Counted from the stretch's first letter, positions 45,970 to 57,847 are shown. The stretch: DNA of 64,000 bases from Brachypterus glaber (GCA_958510825.1 OY294052.1:4733816-4797815), one strand, 5' to 3'. Notes: generated from the sequence alone by a model not told the origin. Program-made: numbers and translations.

Positions 45970-46536
45970 ATCGACTTGTAAATTTCAAAACCTCATGTCC
46001 CAAAAATTCAATTTTCGGTTTCTTGTATTAATCAACTCTGTACATGATAACTGGTAAGATACATATACATATGTATAAGTACAAACATACATATGTATAA
46101 GTACAAACATATACATATGTATAAGTACAAACATATACATATGTATATTTACAAACTCCAATTAACTATTCCAGTTAGTTTATAAGTTACTTTATATTCA
46201 AATAATAAATTGGAGTTTGTATACCCAAGTAACACAGTAACTATAAAGTATCTCTTACTGCTCTTTTGCAGCAAAATAACAACCATATGGCTGTAATTTT
46301 GCTGCAAAATAGCGGTAAGATATACTTTATAGCTACTGTGTTATCTTACCGCTATTTTGCAGCAAAATTACAGCCATATGGTTGTTATTTTGCTGCAAAA
46401 GAGCAGTAAGAGATACTTTATAGTTACTGTGTTACTTGGGTAAGTTACCAGTCATATGTACAGAGTTGATTAGTACAAGGAGCCAAAAATTGATTTTTTG
46501 AGATACGGGGTTTCGACATTTACAAGTCGATAAAGT
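45970..46536. mobile_element. Outer foldback element with a tandem repeat and a nested MITE
   Basis: TCGACTTGTAAATTTCAAAA near 45971 is matched by TTTACAAGTCGA near 46525, and TAATCAACTCTGTACATGA on the left pairs with TGTACAGAGTTGATTAGTAC on the right. Inside lie a tandem of about four ATACATATGTATAAGTACAAAC units (46057-46155) and the nested element 46224-46440. Confidence 0.68.
46224..46440. mobile_element. CCCAAGTAACACA near-perfect palindromic MITE (TSD TA)
   Basis: A 217-bp element, CCCAAGTAACACAGTAACTA to TAGTTACTGTGTTACTTGGG. Its two halves pair almost base for base through TTTTGCAGCAAAATAACAAC and CATATGGCTGTAATTTTGC. TA flanks both sides. Little loop remains at the centre. Confidence 0.82.
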
Positions 46537-46818
46537 ATTAAAAACAATTTTTTTTAAAGTGCCTTTGGGTGCAAAAGAAAACAAGCAAGAAAGAATAAAT
46601 ATTTATCAAAATAAATCAAAACTTTAGAATCATTCTTTATACAAAAAAAGTCCACAAAATACTTTTCCAGATTTTCATGACATCTTTAGAAACAATTTTG
46701 GTTTTTAGATTCCATTTGATTTCTCTTGTCAACTAATTTTCATTATTTAACTTCTTGCAAATGGTATAAAATTAACAAATCAAAATTATTAAAGTAAAAT
46801 GGGAAAATCGATGTTATA

Positions 46819-47535
46819 CAGTGCGGTCCAAAAGTCACCCCCCCCCTTTTAACTTTTGAACGAGTTGAGATATCGACTTCAAATTTAGAACTCTTAAATA
46901 AGACAACTTAAACTATCTTTTAGCATATATTTGATATTTTCAGCTCTTAAAATGTGGGCAGGGGGGCATGGGAGACATTTTTTTAAATGGAAAGGGGGGT
47001 CGTGTGATACATCATTTTAAAGCTTATAAAATTCTCTATTTAAAATAATATTTTTAAATTTTTAAAAAATGTTTTTTAAGGTTTTGATTTTTCAATTTTT
47101 TGTGCTAAAACATTTGATTTTTTAAGTTTTTTTTTATAAATTTTTATTTATGTCAACTAAAATTAGTTTAAAAGTATAATTAACATTTTTTATGATGAAA
47201 TTAGGCATTTTTAAAAAAATATTTGTTTTTTTTAGAGGAATTTTGACATTAATACCCATTTTCAACCCCATTTTAAACCCATTTTTTTTTTTTATTTAAA
47301 AATATGGAGTTAAATGGAGAATTTTATAAGCTTTAAAATGATGTATTACACGACCCCCCATTCCATTTAAAAAAATGTGCCCCCATGCCCCCTGCCCACA
47401 TTTTAAGAGCTGAAAGTATTAAATATATGCTAAAAGATAGTTTAAGTTGTGTTATTTAAAAGTTCCAAATTTAAAGTCGATATCTCAACTGGTTCAAAAG
47501 TTAAGAGGGGGGGGGGTGACTTTTGGACCGCTCTG
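46819..47535. mobile_element. mariner-like MITE, CAGTGCGGTCCAAAAGTCAC ends
   Basis: Inverted repeats of about 220 bp begin CAGTGCGGTCCAAAAGTCAC and end with the complement (TGACTTTTGGACCGCTCTG), next to TA on both sides. A TA target and a CAGTG(C)GGTCCAAAAG-type terminus are typical of the Tc1/mariner group. The 270-bp middle is AT-rich and lacks a transposase. It lies 240 bases beyond the RCC2 stop codon. Confidence 0.82.
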
Positions 47536-47775
47536 TATATTATGTATTTAAATGCTTGGTGGGCGTATTTAAGAAACCGCGAAAAGTAAAAATCTTAAAA
47601 AAAAACGATTTTATTGAACCATTCGAATTACAAATTTTAACAATTCTCTATTATCCAAAATTGTTTGGAAACGTTATAAAAAAGCAATACTTATACCAAT
47701 ACAATATTATATTAAAAATTCTTGTAGACAAGACTTGTATACCGATCATATTAAAAAAAATTAATTCTGACTTTT

Positions 47776-50700
47776 TTAAGGTTCATGTTCATCGAAATTT
47801 TCAATTTTGGTTAATTGCTCCGGGGTTTCATTTTCAGCAATCAACAAAGTGTGGGCCATACCCATTGTCAGGCCAAGAATTTTCATTCCTGCGAGCTTAG
47901 TTACCTGAAAAAAACATATATTTTAATGACCCAAAATAAAAAATATAATAATAAAAAAGTCAAATAAGATTCTTGAACAATCATGTTTATTTTATAGACT
48001 ATATCATCTTTTTTTTATTCACTGTATACCTACCCATTTTTATACAATTTAGGACAATTCTATTCTATTTTTTAATTTAATGGTTTTGCCACGATGGTCA
48101 TTTTAGCAGTATTATAACAATTTCTTCTAAATAAGATTTTTTTTAGATAAGATTTTCTTCTAAATTAGAATTTCTTCTAAATAAGATTTTCTTCTAAATA
48201 AGATTTTCTTCTAAATAAGATTTTCTTCTAAATAAGATTTTCTTCTAAATAAGATTTTCTTCCAAATAAGATTTTCTTCTAAATAAGATTTTCTTCTAAA
48301 TAAGAATTTCTTCTAAATAAGATTTTCTTCTAAATAAGAATTTCTTCTAAATAAGATTTTCTTCTAAATAAGATTTTCTTCTAAATAAGAATTTATTCTA
48401 TGACAATCACATCAAAACATGTGGCTAACCATAATGGCCTCATCCACTAAAGTACACCACCAATATTGAATTCCAATTATAAAACTGATTACAAATAAAA
48501 ATTGTAGAAAATATCCCATTAACTGGGTAGGGTTTCATGGTTTTTGATAAACTTTGGTAGCGTTTTCGTCACTTTAAAATACTATTCATTTAAAATCTTA
48601 CGAAAATACCATTCTTGGTCCCATCGAATCCTACGCAAACTATCAAAGACTATTTAATGTTATACCATACCATAGGATTTTGATAACATTTGGCAGGACC
48701 GTTTTTACAGGGAAACCACATAACAGTACAAATTATCACAAAAAGTTCTTACCTCTTTCGGCGTAGTACTACTCTTCTGCATATCACCAAAGCCCAATTC
48801 CCCGTAGGTGGGCGATGCTCCCCACGCGATCACAGTCTCGTCGGCCGACACTATGATGGATGTAAATCCGGCGGCCACATGCTGGATGTTCCATCCCGCC
48901 AGATCCTGGATGGGTTTCGGGTACATATTCGCCTCTCCGGACCTTTTCGTTTGGCCGAATAAGAACAGGCCGTTGTGATCTGTCACGGCTAAGCTGAAGG
49001 TTGAGCCGCAGTACACCGAGCGGATACCGCGGGACTGACTGTCAAAGTATTTGATGAGTCTTGGTATCTGAAATTAAATCAATATTTCAGGGGCAATATG
49101 AAAACTTAAAAAAAATTACAAACATTTTTTTTCATTTTTTTTGCGAAAAAATTAAAAATTTTTGAAAAAAATAAAAATAAAAATTATAGTTGCTTCATTT
49201 TTTAAAAAAGTTTAACCCCCTATAACTTTTTTGTTGGGGGGATTACTTTGAAAAATAATAGGGACCTTCCCCTCGTAGAACATGATTTTTTCCTGAAAAT
49301 TTGGAGTCGATCGGATTATCCGTTCTTGAGTTATCGTGTCCACAAAAAACATGAAATCAGACAGACGGACATTTTCCAAGTTTCTTATTTTTTCATGTTT
49401 TTTTTGTCTAAGACGTTTTTTGGCGATTTTGGGAAATTCGTTATACTACCGTATATTAAAGTACTAGTTTCATAACATACGTTTTTAGCGCACGAGTACA
49501 AGTTTAGAAAACGAGCCGCTTGCAGCGAGTTTTCTAAAGTACTAGTGCGCTAAAAACGTATTATGAAACGAGTGCTTTATACAATTATTTCTATTTTGCT
49601 CTAAAATTAAAAAAAATTTAAATTGAAGACTGATTTGGGGATTATTGTTTTGGATTGGCATTACAGTTTACACCATGTTTAAAATTCTAAGAAAAAATTA
49701 TATTTTGGTATATTTTATAGTAATCTCTTCTCTTTTTTACTGCAATTAACCAAGCCACAATTTTAACATGGTAAAAATGACCTAAACACAAAATTTTGTA
49801 GAAAATTCAACTTTAAAGCGACATTGACATTTGCACGGAAAACGTCAAGCGATAGGCCAGGTCTATTGCCAACCCAAAAGAACAAAAAGTACAGACCTCC
49901 TATGGGCCTATAAGAACACGCAAAATGCGTGTGATTATGAGCTTATAAGAGTCGCAAAATAGAAAAAATATATTTATTAAAAATGTTACAAAAATACTAA
50001 ATACTTAACATTTAGTTTTTCGCCTAAAATGCATTTTGGTATGTTTTGGCCTTCCTTATAGATTTTAAATTTTATAACTATCGCTTACCATTTCCTCCTT
50101 TTGTTCAGCATGTCCAAGTCTCCCATAACCTCCGAAACCCCAAGAAAACGCCCGTTTCTTACTATCGATAGCGACCGTGTGGTTTTGACCGCAAGAAAAA
50201 TCAACAATGGCAATCTCGTTGACGTCCACCGGAGTCACGTGACCGTCCTTTGACTTTTCCACGTACAGAACAATACGTTTTGGGCTGGTCTCAAAGTTAA
50301 AACAAAGTTTCGTGCTTGTTTTGAAATACTTTCCGTCGGTGTTGTGGCCCAGTTGGCCGTGCTCGGGCAGCCCGAACGAGTGTAGGCCACCCTTAACGTC
50401 CAGAATTACGGAAAACTCGGCGCCACAGCCCACCTTAATTATTGGAGGCCCACGGTAATTGATTCTTGTCGGGACCAAGATTTGGGGTTGGAGATTACCG
50501 ACACCGCACTGTCCGGATTTGTTGTCTCCACAAGCGTAAACGGTACCTTTAAAAAAAATATATAATATTATAAAGTAGTAGTTAAAAAAATATATACCGG
50601 GTATTTTTCAAATGTGGCTCGCCCCGGCATACTTTTAATTTTACACGAGAACTAAGATTACTATTACTAAAAACATTTTTTTGGATAAACGCAATTACAA

Positions 50701-53700
50701 ATAAATATTAACTTTTTGGTATCACTGTAAATTTAATTTTAAATTAAAAAAAATACGTAACGTGAAGTGACGTAACAGCTTGTAAGTTTAATTCTTTTAC
50801 CTCCAGGAATAAAAAAGTTATAGGGGCGAGCCACCTTTGAAAAACACCCGGTATAAAGCATCGTAGAGAAGACTAGTATAGCCTTGCACTCTTATATCCT
50901 TTGATGTAACGCTTCTCGGGATATAATACGCTCGGCTATAACAAATATCTTCTCTACCTTGGTATATAATTCAGGGTTCTCACGGTATTTTCCAAACAAA
51001 ATTCAACAATACCAGTATATTATAATTTTTTCCAGGTATATTTTCTGAGAAGTTAAAATAGGATGTACACCCAGGTAGCAAAATAACATGACATTCACGT
51101 GAAAGCCACGTTAATATGTGACATGTGATGTTAAGATTGTAGTCTCATTTAACAAGAATGTAGCATGGTGGGGATGTCCTAAGTCCGCCCCTAATAACAT
51201 CACACAATGACATCCCGAAAATAACGTGTTTGTGACATCATAAATCCACATTCCTGTTATATCTAATATCTTATGGATGCCGTTACTGTTACTTTAATAT
51301 TTAAATAATATCCTAGGATATTAGCTTTTTCTAAATTAAAACCATTAAAAACGCCATATCCCTATAAAAAAAATCGTATTTAAAATCAATCAGTAATTGA
51401 AACAATCACAGATTGAAACAGATAGATTCTAAATACGAAATTGCAGATTAAGCGGAGAATATATTCCTTTAATCCGTGTCCGTGGTCTTGAGAAGCCCGG
51501 CAGAGCCCCCTATCCATTGGAAATCGTATAATGTGTATACAATTTCCTTATAATAATTTACTCTATCAACATCATCTTATATCGATTTTTTTGCTTCGAA
51601 CGTCGGTGAGAAGCAAAATAACATGACATTCACGTGAAAGCCACGTTAATATGTGACATGCGATATATTCACAGCGTTGCTAAATATTTGTTATTAAATA
51701 ACATGGTTGTCACGTCACACGTGTTACGTTTCAAATGTGATGTTAAATACATGTTATTTTTCAATATTATGTGATGTTATGATTTAGTTTAAAAATACAC
51801 CCAAAAGTGATGTTAATTTCTTGTAATATAACATCCCTTGCTACCTGGGCATATTCTTATGATAGTAAGATCCAGTATAAGTAAATAATAAACTCTATAA
51901 GGAAAACAGGAATAAACTGAGAATAAAAAATGGTTTATGACTTGGTAATATATCATTTTTTTTGCATTTTCTTGATATGGCGGGTTATGTGAAGCATAAT
52001 ATGCATAATATGCTATATGACCTACATCAAATATTTAAACGGTCGATAACAAAAAGCTACCTTATATCATCATACGAAAAAAGGCGGTCGGATTTTCAAA
52101 TTTTGCGTCACAAGATGCTGCGCGAATACTGGTATACGCGTAGTCAAAATTCGGAACAACGTCTACGGGTCCGAGCCAGATGTACAGATGTTTTCAGTTT
52201 TGCGTTTTAGTATAAAAGTCAGTAAAACTCAAGGATTTGTCCAGGACAAATTGAGAATAACGCGAAAATTTAACAGTTGCTTTTCACCCGTGAAACGAGC
52301 AACATGTGCTTTTGGCAAGAATTATGTAATCCGTTAATCGCGTTTAATTTTTAGAATCAAGTGTTTTAGTATAATTTATTTATTTATTTTCTATCTTAGA
52401 TATGCCCTGGATTCGATTTTATATATTTTATAGTGAGTGTATGGATGATGTGCAGTAAAATGACGAACATGTGATTATATTGGAGTAAGAAGGGAATTTT
52501 ATGTTTTTTAATCATTTATAATGCTGATAAATTTTGATTTGGTAGCAACTAACATGTGAAGAAGTTTTTATATGTACAGAATTTTTTTATATACTAGCGC
52601 ATGCGGAAATATAATTACAAATTAGAAAAAAACAGAGGTCTTACAGAGGACTGGAAATTTTCTATAATCAAAACAGGAGTGGGGTGCCAAGCCAGACAAG
52701 AACCACTCTTGGTGAATTGAGTAACTAAGAGGGATCTGGCTAATTATCTCACTGAGAAAAGACAAAAAAAAAAGGAAGAAGAAGAAGGAAAATTTAAGGA
52801 CAATTCCAGTAGTGGAACACATTTTGAAAAAATACAGGTTTTCCAGAATTTTATAACAAAATAGTGGATATAACTGGACAGCCAAATAATATGAACACAA
52901 TACTAGCCAGTCCAACTCGGCAGTTAGCGATAGAAATCGACAGATTCTTGAAAAAAATTAAGAGGAAAATATAGAACTATCAGCAGAAGAGGAAACAAAT
53001 AAAAAGAAGAATATAGGAGAAAAAGAAAAGGGGAAAAAGTAAATAAAACTAGACCTGGCTGGTAAGCCTTAAGGCGGAGGCCATGAAACCAACAGAAGAA
53101 GAAGAAGAAGAAGAAGAAGAAGAAAGACGCGTGGGAACCCTGTAATCACTATTAAGTTTATACCTGTATCTGTTAGGAACAGAGTGTGATGTCTTCCTGT
53201 AGCGGCCCCGATAACGTTCATATTTTCCAAAGCAGGGACCACTGTGGGGACGTCTTTGGTGTCAGTGCTGTCGATTCCCAGTTGACCGCTCGGGTTGCGT
53301 CCAAATGTCATGGCTTTTCCCTCCTCCGTGACTATAACACTGTGAGAGGACACGCAACTTGACGCAACCAGACGAACCTACAATAAAAATTTTCAAAAAT
53401 TTTCAGTTTTTCGAAAAAAACAATATTTTTTTTTCAATTTTTCTTTCAAAAATTTTTTTGTCCAAAATGATCAAAATTTGCGTTACGTAATACTTGAACA
53501 TTCCCCAAGTGTTAATTACCTTAAGATCTGTAAATGTATGTGGAAGATATAAGTTTGGTCTAACTTTCTGTCCTGGTTTTATATCTCTTTTTCCGACTGT
53601 ATCCCAGCTCACACTCCCAAATATAAATAATTGACCTGCTGGTTTGATAATAGTCTTAAGCAGTTCCTGAGGTAGAGGTGTTGGTTCATCGAGAGCATCT

Positions 53701-54087
53701 CCGTGACCTGAAATAAAACTTATGGTCTTTAGATCGAAAAAAAGTTCACAAAAATGTGTTTCACAAAGAAAAACCTCTGTCCACTATTGTTCCTAACGTA
53801 TGCGTAAAGAGGCTTTTCCGCACTCGATTTCAAATACAATCTAGTGCGGAAAATAGCCTCTTTCCGCACATGTTAAAAAGATAGCTATTTCTGCGACCTT
53901 TTTTGCGAATTTTCGTTTTTAGACCTAAAGGACAACTACCTGCAATGAGAACTTCATCTGGCTGAGTGGCGTTTTCCATGTCACTATTGTCGCTAAGTTC
54001 GGAGTCGATGTCGCTTTCTTCTTTCCTTTTGCCGCGTTTACCACCCGCCTTCTTTGCTGGCGCCCTCTTGCGTTTAGTTGCAGACAT
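47776..54087 (-). CDS. RCC2: RCC2 (TD-60) homologue, 6 exons, 483 aa
   Basis: Exons (5' to 3') 54087-53940, 53707-53520, 53377-53164, 50546-50089, 49067-48753 and 47904-47776 join in frame to 483 codons plus TAA. RCC2/TD-60 is a seven-bladed beta-propeller protein of the RCC1 superfamily that binds centromeres and the spindle midzone and regulates small GTPases such as Ral and Rac. The N-terminus is a basic nuclear-localisation tract (KRKRAPAKKAGGKRGKRK) followed by an acidic stretch. Blades show the expected RCC1 repeats: GRNPSGQLG, GCGAEFSVILD, PEHGQLGHNTDGK, WGFGGYGRLGHAEQKEE, ASPTYGELGFGD. The last matches RCC2 rather than RCC1. The ATG at 54087 opens the basic tail and is the natural start. 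Introns 3 and 5 hold transposons and a minisatellite. Confidence 0.94.
48121..48402 (+). repeat. 17-bp minisatellite in RCC2 intron 5
   Basis: About 16 head-to-tail copies of TTTCTTCTAAATAAGAT with few variants (GAA for GAT in some units, one C for T). Left-edge units are the most diverged. Confidence 0.92.
49190..49975 (+). repeat. Two adjacent dispersed repeats in RCC2 intron 4
   Basis: 49190-49440 is an inverted relative of 29355-29600 (GGATTATCCGTTCTTGAGTT; CAGACAGACGGACATTTTCC). It abuts 49452-49975, the second near-complete copy of the TATTAAAGTACTAG element found at 33171-33661. Confidence 0.72.
50596..50970. mobile_element. MITE with ACCGGGTATTTTTCAAA ends, followed by a hairpin repeat
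   Basis: 50596-50852 has inverted ends ACCGGGTATTTTTCAAATGT and ACCTTTGAAAAACACCCGGT, with GGCTCGCCCC and GGGGCGAGCC inside them. 50863-50970 is a separate palindrome (GTAGAGAAGACTAGTATAGC against GGCTATAACAAATATCTTCTCTAC) related to 36497-36560. Confidence 0.72.
51070..51849. mobile_element. CCCAGGTAGCAAA element (TSD CA)
   Basis: Ends CCCAGGTAGCAA and TTGCTACCTGGG bound 780 bp with CA on both sides. A block of about 60 bp (GCAAAATAACATGACATTCA then CGTGAAAGCCACGTTAATAT) is present just inside the left end and again in direct orientation at 51611-51665. The word AACATGACATTCACG and its variants, with many TGTGATGTTA words, suggest multiple protein-binding sites. No ORF. Confidence 0.78.
52600..53128 (+). 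mobile_element. Possible non-LTR retrotransposon or SINE 3' tail ending in (GAA)n
   Basis: About 500 bp of purine-rich sequence ends CTAAGGCGGAGGCC-type text (GCCTTAAGGCGGAGGCCATG) followed by about ten AGA/GAA units at 53094-53124. Simple-repeat 3' ends are common in insect non-LTR elements. No reverse-transcriptase motif is visible, so this is an inference from end structure alone. Confidence 0.35.
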
Positions 54088-54144
54088 GCTAATTAAATGA
54101 ATTTAATATTATATCATAGAACCACCCTTGATATACAGTACCTA

Positions 54145-54247
54145 CTCTACAAACACTGGTAGGTCAGCCGCCTGATGGCCAACATTTAGCCTAAGTAATT
54201 TGCGGAAGGTTGGCCATTGGGCGGCCGACGTACCAGTGTTTGTGGGG
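54145..54247. mobile_element. CCCTACAAACACTGG palindromic MITE, copy 1 (TSD TA)
   Basis: A 103-bp element with ends CTCTACAAACACTGGTAGG and ACGTACCAGTGTTTGTGGGG, flanked by TA. It lies in the 223-bp gap between the RCC2 start and the ATG of the candidate ORF at 54311, and is GC-richer than its surroundings. The second copy is at 56094-56202. Confidence 0.78.
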
Positions 54248-54310
54248 TAGCTTTAGCAAAACAGCATAAGGAAGTAAGATAAGATTTCATGCACTTTTTG
54301 AAATTTCCAT

Positions 54311-54538
54311 ATGAACATTTATGAAATTTTGAGTTTTGGTATGTCTAGTGAAACCGGATTTCATCAGGATTTTTTTATAGGGATAATTGGTGGTTTCATG
54401 TGTGGCCAACTGTATACCCTCATTTATTTTTTAAATTATTGGGCTGAAATTCACTTCCCACTTTTTGTTTACACCATTAGTGCAGGTACTTTTTATTTAC
54501 CAATCTCTGTTTACAAAACACCTGAACTTAAAACATAG
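54311..54538 (+). CDS. Candidate small hydrophobic protein, 75 aa (doubtful)
   Basis: A single open frame of 75 codons divergent from RCC2. It has two hydrophobic stretches, about residues 21-43 (DFFIGIIGGFMCGQLYTLIY) and 48-66 (PLFVYTISAGTFYLPISVY), which could be membrane helices. I do not recognise the family. For it: placement 224 bases from a housekeeping promoter, in divergent orientation, and membrane-like composition. Against it: short length, no clear poly(A) signal close by, and AT-rich DNA often yields hydrophobic ORFs by chance. Confidence 0.3.
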   Translation: MNIYEILSFGMSSETGFHQDFFIGIIGGFMCGQLYTLIYFLNYWAEIHFPLFVYTISAGTFYLPISVYKTPELKT

Positions 54539-56093
54539 TCTCACCACATGAGGAGCAGAGGCATTCCGAGGGAGGTATCATACCCCAAACTAACCCAGTC
54601 ATTAGTTCAATTGGGCTTAGTGGCAGACTGATGATTTTATTTTAATTTGACAAGGAAAAAGACCATCAAAAAGAAACTCAGTTTACCTTCAAGGCCCATT
54701 TGGGGTAACCAGTAACCGCAGTACACCGAAGGTGTGTAGGAGATTAACTCGATGGCCACTACAGCCAGCCATGTATTCGCCAATAATTTAATGACAATGG
54801 GATAATTATGGTGTAGTGCCTTAATTAATGTTATGTAAGAAAACGTAACTTTAAGGCACTTTAGTCTGGGCTGTCAAATATTCTAAAATGCTTGTTTGGG
54901 ATAAACGTAATCTCAAGAGTTGCAACTAACATTGTTCATGATGTACCTGAAAACATGCCATCAGAAATGGCTATCTCTTGTGAACGAAAAGTATAAAATA
55001 ATTGTTAAATTGCTTCTTTTTTGTAATTTTATCGTAAAAAGCACAATTTATAGATAAGCTTCGATTGTTAGGCTAGAAACTATTGTTAATTAAATCCGTG
55101 AATTAACCTAAATTTCTAATTTGGGGACAATATACCGGCTTTTCAAGAAATCAGGTAGCATCTGCACGCTGCCATAGAAAATGCATCCTGTGCTGTTTCA
55201 CCAAAGAACAATGACTTATTCAATCCTTATCTAAAATACCTACTTTTACTATTTATTTAGTTTAAAAACACTTAAATATATATTAACTATCACAAATAAA
55301 TAACTTTATACGCAAAAATCACAATCACAGGTGGTTTTTAAAATTTTTAACGAAACCGGCTTGGATTCCCGGTTCTCAAAATGGCTAATCATACAAAAGA
55401 CGGACGAAATAAATCCCAAACAAATTATTTGTATCTACAGCGTTTTTTATTAACGGTATTCTTGCTTTGGTAATCGTTACAATTTATTTCCAACATAAAT
55501 GTCAAATTTATTTCTCTCCTTCTCTGTCTATCTGCCGGCATATGACAGAGACAGAAGAATGTCTGTGATTATTTTTTTTCTCGTTGTATCAAAATTTCAT
55601 TAGCACAAAAATGGTTTCAATAAAATTAAAAAAAAACATCGGCTTTAAAAGAATATAATTCAGGTCTTACTCTAGTATTTGTGAAAAATAAGTTTAGGAA
55701 CAAAAATAAGATGTCTAAATAGGGGATAAATTCATTTAATAATAGTTTTTTTTTTTGCAAAAGTACAGGTCTGTAATCAGTCCAGAACGTGGCCCGTACT
55801 ATATTTTTTTAATGTACCTAATGCATTTAAAATTCGGCCCATGGGTTTGGACTGGGCATGGATCTATTATGAAATAGAGACCATCATAAATACTTGTTTC
55901 GTCAGTCACGTGTATACGAATATTAAATCTCTGATAAAAAATAGTTTTTTATTTAACATAGTATACATATACTACGTTTTCAAGAGATCCAGACTGGACT
56001 AAATAACATAAATGATATTATATTTTTTGAACACATACATATTTACAAAATTGTACATATTTATATTTTACATAAATTACTTGCCGGTAATTA
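54539..56093. other. Intergenic region, no gene seen
   Basis: 54560-54790 holds an unidentified moderately GC-rich patch (CCCATTTGGGGTAACCAGTA) that may be a repeat. 54815-54870 is a small inverted repeat around GTGCCTTAAT and ATTAAGGCAC-like words, similar to 39768-39812. The rest is AT-rich without visible structure. Confidence 0.55.
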
Positions 56094-56202
56094 CCCTACA
56101 AACACTGGTACGTCGGCCGCCAGATGTCCAACCTTTGTCCGACGTAAATTACGTCGGCTGAGTGTTGGCAATCGGGCGGCCGACGTATCAGTGTTTGCAG
56201 GG
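56094..56202. mobile_element. CCCTACAAACACTGG palindromic MITE, copy 2 (TSD TA)
   Basis: Ends CCCTACAAACACTGGTACGT and ACGTATCAGTGTTTGCAGGG, 109 bp, TA on both sides. The internal GTCGGCCGCC is mirrored by GGGCGGCCGAC, giving a strong hairpin. Confidence 0.8.
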
Positions 56203-56436
56203 TAATAAAAAAAAATGTTCAAAATAGAAAGCAACGGTTACACTAAAGTGTAAAAATAGGATCAGTGATTAATTTTAATAGTTTAATTTTATTGTAAATA
56301 AAAAATACTTATATAATTTCATTCAGGGCCCAAGGAATCAAGGAATTTTGGTGCAATGTCTAGAATTGGACTCTTACATAAATTACACAAATCCACAAAA
56401 AAAAATAATTTCGATTTCCAACAGCGTTGCGATCGC

Positions 56437-56846
56437 AATGGAGCTCTCTACAACTAGAATTATGAAACAAAATACGTCTACCCTATATCTCATTTGTGCT
56501 ACACTTTCCAGCCAACCAAATAAATACTGTATTTGTTTTTCATACAACAAATACAGTATTTATTTGGTTGGCCGGAAAGTGTAGCACTGAGCGGCACGAA
56601 CGAACATAGCTAGTGTGAATCTGTAGAATAAGATAATTCTACTAAAATTTAGATGGCGCCAGTAATTTCTTTAATAAAAATAATATAGTTACACTTTTCG
56701 CCCGGCCAAGTAAATATTGTATTTGTTCAACAAAGAACAAATACAGAATTTGTTTGTTTGGGTGGAAGTGGGAGTGTATGTATGTATTCTATCCGTTTTG
56801 GGTAGAACCTTTGTACCTGTATAATCTAACGGGAGAAATTGCCATT
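56437..56846 (-). mobile_element. Six-copy AATGG...CCATT element, copy 5
   Basis: Reverse orientation, full length, hairpins intact. Immediately right (56855-56965) is a fragment with TTTTGGGCCGCTGAATCCGA related to the foldback at 81-490. Confidence 0.87.
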
Positions 56847-56965
56847 TGTATCGTTTCCGATATGTTTTGGGCCGCTGAATCCGAATCCGATTTTCGAGCA
56901 AAATAAGCTGGAAAAACTGAAATCTGCATCCAAAACTGGATTTAGCGATCAAACATCGTTAAAAA

Positions 56966-57847
56966 TCAGATACATATCGGTTGATTAGAAAAAAAAAAAC
57001 GTTACCTTAAACTTTGATGTTTTTGCACTTCCTTTTTGGGTGGTATTGGAAAGGTTTTGTTTTAAATTTAGGAATAAATGCAGGTTTTTATAAAAAATGG
57101 GACTTTCTTGCTTAGGAGCCAACCAAAGTAACATCAAACTATTTAAAACAATTAAATGGCTAAAAAAGGCCCTCAGCTCAAAAAATAAGCGTGTTAAAGA
57201 CGCATTCTCAGAGCAAAAACGTGCTGCGACGTAATTATGGCGACATCTAGAGTTTCCTCCCAATTGTTTTTCATTCTGCTGATTTTGGCAGATGAAGTTG
57301 AAAATATTTAACTACGAGGCTGCCGTTGGCTTGTTGAGGTTATGCTGATCGTGTGTCAGAAATAGGTAGATTTAAATGTAAAATTACTCAGTACATGCCG
57401 CTGGCATTCGCGGCAGACGTGTTGCTGGCAGCATGTCGACGCTCTGAGAACGTGACTTTAGGAGTAACTGGGGCTCCCTGAATAAAGTGACATTAAACTT
57501 TACACTTTATGTGAAGTTCAATGTCATTTTATTTAGGGTCCATAAAGAACGGTACGGAAATAGGAAAGGGAGGAGTTACCAGATTGTATTATTTACAGTC
57601 CTTGAGGATTTTCCTCAAAAAAAATAATATAGATTTTTATATTCAAAAATTTACAACTTCACACAGTGAACGCGTATCCTGCAGCTGCAGAAAAGAAACA
57701 GAGAAAATATTTTATAAAATAATTTATGTTTATCAATGAAATTTAATTTACTTAACAGTTGGTTTCACTCAATTTAATATCAGTTTGTCTCTTTACTATA
57801 AGTAAAACCTTAATTTTTTTCACTGCACTCATAAATAATAAAACAGT
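56966..57847. other. Intergenic region downstream of CUL3, no gene seen
   Basis: No protein signature is found in short ORFs here. A small inverted repeat lies at 57484-57530 (GTGACATTAAACTTTACAC against GTGAAGTTCAATGTCAT). The CUL3 3' UTR should occupy the right end. A minus-strand AATAAA-type signal is possible near 57830. Confidence 0.5.

Noticed and set aside
47523..47900. 125-codon plus-strand ORF near the RCC2 3' end
   Set aside because: It overlaps the RCC2 terminal coding exon in antisense and otherwise lies in 3' UTR-like AT-rich DNA. No domain is visible.
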